Assembly (NCBI GenBank): GCA_031283025.1
Contig: JAITCP010000157.1
Span: 1-64,000 of the forward strand
Source: Spirochaetaceae bacterium
GTDB lineage: Bacteria; Spirochaetota; Spirochaetia; Treponematales; Breznakiellaceae
Length of the DNA stretch: 64,000 nt
Direction of reading: 5' to 3'
A program made the position numbers and the translations under genes. How positions within the stretch are numbered: position 1 is the first letter of the stretch; every line of letters begins with the position of its first letter. Under the pieces are notes generated by a model. The model had not been told where the DNA came from. It ran no database searches and saw nothing but the letters and a program-made list of their open reading frames with translations. Of the stretch, positions 60,592 through 64,000 are shown piece by piece.

Positions 60592-61977
60592 TTAGCCTTC
60601 TACAGTAGTACCGGATGATTCTGTTTGGAGCGTCTGAAGCGCTGCCACTGTTTTTTCCATTTCATCTTCAGTTCCAAGGCCCTTGCGGCGGCTTTTGTAC
60701 TCCAGAAAATCCCAGCGGGTAACAATACCAATAAGCGTATCATTTTCAATGATGGGAAGATGGCCAATGTGGTTTTTAAAAAATACCCTCTCAACTTCCC
60801 GCATGGTAACCGCCGGATGGGAACTGATTATATTTTTCGACATATAGGCGCTTACCGGAGCGTGCATTTGGGAAACCCGCCGGGCTTTCATTATGTCGCG
60901 CAGGCCTATAAAGCCTGAAATTTTCCCCTGATTGTCCAGAACCGGAAGCCCTGTGTGGTTCACTTTTTCCATGTATATGGAAGCGTCCATAACAGAGGAG
61001 TTTTCATGTATAGTGAACACATCCGTTGTCATAACGTCTTTGGCGCAGGTAGCGGGAACCAGTGATTTTTCCAGGTGGTTCAAAAATTCCTCGTAGAAGA
61101 GGGGCCCTTCCTGGCCGCGGAGCATCAAAGAGGCGGCCAGTTGGTGCCCGCCGCCGCCGTAGTCCCTTAATAATGCATGAAGGTTGATACGCTGTTTCTG
61201 GCTTCTGGTAATAACCAAAATGGTCTTGGTTTTTCGGACAAAGAAAACGGCAAAGTACGCGTCGGGATTTTCTATTTCCATGATCTTTTCTACCACCGGG
61301 GCAAGGCCGGGGATGTTTTCATCAAGTTCAAGGTAGGATAAAAGTATCTCATGGCCGTGGATCAGCTTTTTTTCTACCATTAAAAGGAGTTGGTTAAGTA
61401 CCAACAACTGGTCGTCTTCCCTGATTGTTTCCAGAAATGACTTAACCAGCCGTAGGGATCCCCCCATGTCCAGAAGCCAGGCTGCCGCTTCCAGGTCTCC
61501 CCGGCAGACATTCTCGTAAATAAGCCGGCCTGTGTCGGCATATATCCCCGTTAGGGCTATCGTGGCTTCCTCACTTGTAAGCGTAATTCCCTGTTCCATG
61601 GCAAGTTTGGCCAGGTAACTGGTGTTGGCGCCCCAATTTTTGCCCGCGTTCTCCGCCCCCGGTATATTACATTCTTCATTGGGATGGTGATCATAAATCG
61701 TAATCCGGGGCTCTTGATTGCGCATATACTTAAAATATTCTTTAACCCTTTCAGCGCTGGAGGTATCTACGATGATTATGTGCTCTATTTTTTCCTTTTC
61801 CAGGTCCTTGGGATCAATAAAATTAAAGTATTCTTTATATAAATTGTATACGCCATAGGCCATTGGGTGGATGATCCGGCTTCTTACAAGAACATGATCC
61901 GGAAAGAGCTTTTTAGCCAGAATGAGAGAACCCAAACAGTCAAAATCCATGTTGGTATGGCCAAAAGTAATGTTCAC
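60592..61977 (-). CDS. DHH-family phosphoesterase with two CBS domains
   Basis: 461 aa from a GTG at 61977, where homology begins (MNITFGHTNMDFDCLGS); a longer frame overlaps the rdgB gene. DHH motifs: GHTNMDFDCLG, IIVDTSS, IYDHHPNE and the DHHA1 motif GGGGHQLAAS. Two CBS domains follow (MTTDVFTIHENSSVMDASIY; MSKNIISSHPAVTMREVE). DHH/DHHA1 proteins degrade oligoribonucleotides or cyclic dinucleotides, and CBS domains usually sense adenine nucleotides, so activity could be controlled by nucleotide level. Confidence 0.85.
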   Translation of the reverse strand: MNITFGHTNMDFDCLGSLILAKKLFPDHVLVRSRIIHPMAYGVYNLYKEYFNFIDPKDLEKEKIEHIIIVDTSSAERVKEYFKYMRNQEPRITIYDHHPNEECNIPGAENAGKNWGANTSYLAKLAMEQGITLTSEEATIALTGIYADTGRLIYENVCRGDLEAAAWLLDMGGSLRLVKSFLETIREDDQLLVLNQLLLMVEKKLIHGHEILLSYLELDENIPGLAPVVEKIMEIENPDAYFAVFFVRKTKTILVITRSQKQRINLHALLRDYGGGGHQLAASLMLRGQEGPLFYEEFLNHLEKSLVPATCAKDVMTTDVFTIHENSSVMDASIYMEKVNHTGLPVLDNQGKISGFIGLRDIMKARRVSQMHAPVSAYMSKNIISSHPAVTMREVERVFFKNHIGHLPIIENDTLIGIVTRWDFLEYKSRRKGLGTEDEMEKTVAALQTLQTESSGTTVEG

Positions 61978-62022
61978 ACTTAAAGTATAGCATGGATAAT
62001 TAGTCTGTGCTACACTGCTGCA

Positions 62023-62778
62023 ATGAATATTTGGCTTGCGTCGGGAAACAAGCACAAACAACAGGAATTGGCCGCCATTTTTGCCGATCATACCCTCAAA
62101 ATTCCCGCCGATGCTGGAGTTACAGGCTTTGACCCGCCGGAAACCGGCGCGAATTTTGCGGAAAACGCCCTGATTAAAGCCGGGGCGCTCTACAATATGC
62201 TGAATTTAAGCTCCGGTTGTCCGGGAAATCATGGGCCGGTACTGGCCGATGACTCCGGGCTTTGCGTAGATGCGTTAGGGGGAAGGCCGGGTGTTTACTC
62301 CGCCCGCTATTACGGTAAAGACAGTTGGGACAGTAACGGAACATTCCGGCCATTCGGAGAAACCCGGCCTAACGGGGCGGCCCAGCCAGGCGGGAGGCCC
62401 CCGCTTGACGGGATGACGCTGAAAAACATAAGCGATGAAGAGCGGAATTCCCTGCTATTGGAGGAAATCGCCGCCGCCCTTGAGAAACGGCCACAGGGGG
62501 CGATGCCCCTGCAAGGAACGGGAGCACGCGGCTGCCGTTTTGTCTGCGCTATGGTTCTTTTTTATAGTAAAGACCGCTTTTTTCTGGTACAGGAAACCTT
62601 GGAGGGGGAAATCGTCCCCTCCGCCGCAGAAATCCGGGGCAGGGGGGGCTTTGGCTATGATCCGATCATGTACCTGCCGGAATTGGGCCGTACCGTAGCG
62701 GAACTGCCGGAAGAAGAAAAAAACCGCCTGAGCCATCGCGGCAAGGCGGGAAGGGCAATAGCAAAACTGCTATTGTAA
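62023..62778 (+). CDS. rdgB: XTP/dITP diphosphatase (RdgB/HAM1)
   Basis: 251 aa. Motifs LASGNKHKQQEL, VLADDSGLCVDALGGRPG (with YSARYY), GGFGYDPIMY and RLSHRGKA are intact. It removes non-canonical purine nucleotides before they enter DNA. The usual length is ~200, and the extra ~45 residues lie between YYGKDSW and SDEERNSLLL, an inserted Gly/Pro/Arg-rich loop. Divergent from the DHH gene with 45 bp between; its end overlaps the GH20 gene. Confidence 0.9.
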   Translation: MNIWLASGNKHKQQELAAIFADHTLKIPADAGVTGFDPPETGANFAENALIKAGALYNMLNLSSGCPGNHGPVLADDSGLCVDALGGRPGVYSARYYGKDSWDSNGTFRPFGETRPNGAAQPGGRPPLDGMTLKNISDEERNSLLLEEIAAALEKRPQGAMPLQGTGARGCRFVCAMVLFYSKDRFFLVQETLEGEIVPSAAEIRGRGGFGYDPIMYLPELGRTVAELPEEEKNRLSHRGKAGRAIAKLLL

Positions 62779-64000
62779 CGGCCCCCGGTACTGAAGCAGG
62801 CCCAGGGAATCCAGCCGTTTTTGGTGTACCGGAAGCCGCCGGGCAAAGTCCTCAAAGTCCTTGCCTTCACGGGGAGTCCACAGGGCCTCGGCAATGGCGC
62901 AGAGCCGGGGGAAGATCATGTACTCGGCGATTTTCCCCGCATAGATGAGTTCAGACCACAGGTTGCACTGGCCCCCCAGAATCCTGGCGGCTTCTTCCGC
63001 GCTCATTTCCGGGGTAACCGGATCCATGGAATAACTTTGGGCCACCGGGGAAATCACAAAAGCCTGCCCCGGCTCTTCCGCGTCGTCTGTGTGTTTATAA
63101 TCCAGATAACAGCCGCCGGTGTTCGGGCACATGATCACCGGATGCCCCAGAGCGCTTGCACGTTTTCCACCCTCACTGCCCCTCCAGGACATTACTACCG
63201 TTTCTTTGGGAAGTTTGAACTGCATGGAATCTTCCAGCACTTCATCCCAGCCGATGGCAGTCTTGCCCCGTTCGGCAAGCATATTGACAAGCCGTAGCGT
63301 TATCCAGCTTTGCAGTTCCTCGGCGCGTTTCAGCCCAAGTTCGGAAAGCCGCCTTTTGCATTTGGGGCAGGCCTTCCAGTTGTCAAACCGCACCTCATCC
63401 CCGCCTATATGCACGTAGGAAGAAGGGAAAAGCCGGGCCAGCGCGTTAAAGACACCGGCGGCTAAATCGAATATTCTGCCGCTTCCCGCGCAGAGCACGT
63501 TCTCCAGAATGCCGGTACGTTCCTCCACCCGGTACGGCCCGCCGGTACAGCCAAAACCAGGATAGGAAGCGAGGATTGCGCTTGCATGGCCGGGCAAATC
63601 AACTTCGGGGATAACCTCGATATGGCGGGAAGCGGCATAATCCACCAGTTCACGGATTTCGTCTTCCCGGTAAAATCCGCCTGAGTAGGGCATTCCCGGC
63701 AGCCTGCGTTCCTGACGGCGGGAACCGATTTCCGTAAGCAGGGGGTATTCCTCAACGGGAAGCCGCCAGCCCTGATCATCGGTTAAGTGCCAATGAAACC
63801 GGTTGATATGGTGCAGGGAAAGAACGTCAATAAGGCGTTTGATAAAGGGAAGCGAATAGAAATGCCGGGCGCTGTCCAGCATAAATCCCCGCCATGAAAA
63901 ACGGGGGTAGTCGGTGATTTCACAGCAGGGCAGGGTTATTCCGTGTTCCGGGGAAACCCCGCCGTCCCGGTATTCAGAGAGGACAAGCTGGCGGAAGGTC
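62770..64000 (-). CDS. Beta-N-acetylhexosaminidase (GH20), 5' end outside window
   Basis: The frame stays open to base 64000, so the start lies beyond the window. In-window motifs, N to C: TFRQLVLSEY, RFSWRGFMLDSARHF, HWHLTDDQGWR, IPEVDLPGHA and HIGGDEVRFDNW with the catalytic Asp-Glu pair. GH20 enzymes remove terminal GlcNAc/GalNAc from chitin fragments, peptidoglycan or glycans. Overlaps rdgB by nine bases at the 3' ends (convergent). Confidence 0.92.
   Translation of the reverse strand, partial: TFRQLVLSEYRDGGVSPEHGITLPCCEITDYPRFSWRGFMLDSARHFYSLPFIKRLIDVLSLHHINRFHWHLTDDQGWRLPVEEYPLLTEIGSRRQERRLPGMPYSGGFYREDEIRELVDYAASRHIEVIPEVDLPGHASAILASYPGFGCTGGPYRVEERTGILENVLCAGSGRIFDLAAGVFNALARLFPSSYVHIGGDEVRFDNWKACPKCKRRLSELGLKRAEELQSWITLRLVNMLAERGKTAIGWDEVLEDSMQFKLPKETVVMSWRGSEGGKRASALGHPVIMCPNTGGCYLDYKHTDDAEEPGQAFVISPVAQSYSMDPVTPEMSAEEAARILGGQCNLWSELIYAGKIAEYMIFPRLCAIAEALWTPREGKDFEDFARRLPVHQKRLDSLGLLQYRGPLQ

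Noticed and set aside
1..64000. Classical CRISPR array
   Set aside because: The tandem repeats (51 nt at 3541, 18 nt at 46532) have no spacers and lie inside reading frames; no cas gene is present.

Overview
The window looks like chromosome of a spirochaete close to Treponema. Evidence: a minus-strand motility cluster in the treponemal order flbB-fliK-flgD-flgE-flbD-motA-motB (59436 down to 53703); a FlgE with the Lys/Cys pair that cross-links spirochaete hooks; many short lipoproteins with loose lipoboxes; tandem Ig-like, InlB-type and cadherin-like beta domains; and SUMF1-like and DUF1566 lipoproteins. The carbohydrate genes suit a lignocellulose gut such as the termite hindgut, but the species is inference. 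I found no rRNA, tRNA, CRISPR array, IS transposase or phage structural gene.

Layout. 1-10.4 kb (mostly minus strand): accessory lipoprotein and TPR genes, including a tandem SUMF1-domain lipoprotein whose two C-terminal lobes differ in the adenine-directed way typical of diversity-generating retroelement (DGR) targets, a duplicated zinc-ribbon block and a CsgG/DUF1566 lipoprotein. 10.3-16.8 kb: two Xre regulators beside a palindromic operator and a 54-codon ORF, then housekeeping genes (LysM-M23 peptidase, DUF151 nuclease, polyprenyl synthase, RlmE) and a PD-(D/E)XK protein. 17.0-40.1 kb (plus strand): a locus for extracellular glucuronoxylan attack with two GH30 enzymes, a CE15 glucuronoyl esterase, a CBM9 lipoprotein, three further binding lipoproteins and two paralogous outer-membrane barrels, followed by an AraC regulator. 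It has no SusC/SusD. An AT-rich insert (28.3-31.3 kb) with two pairs of unrecognised genes, one carrying an ImmA/IrrE-like HExxH protein, interrupts it. 41.1-45.5 kb: a GldA/GldF/GldG/DUF4340-type ABC operon. 45.6-50.8 kb: a degenerate GGDEF-like membrane protein with an 18-nt minisatellite, a MEMO-family protein, Pgi and a small barrel protein. 51.0-59.4 kb: motility operon, ending in an unusual 910-aa protein after motB. 59.5-64 kb: phosphoesterase, DHH-CBS protein, RdgB and a GH20 hexosaminidase cut by the window end.

A family of near-perfect palindromes runs through the intergenic spaces. They keep one of two loop/core sequences (CTGAAG or CGGTT) while the stems change in a paired way. 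Copies have also entered the signal-peptide region of the second barrel gene in frame.

How genes would work together (inference): surface lipoproteins with CBM9 and beta-sandwich modules hold glucuronoxylan, GH30 enzymes cut it next to glucuronate branches, CE15 releases lignin-ester links, and the barrels pass oligosaccharides through the outer membrane under AraC control.
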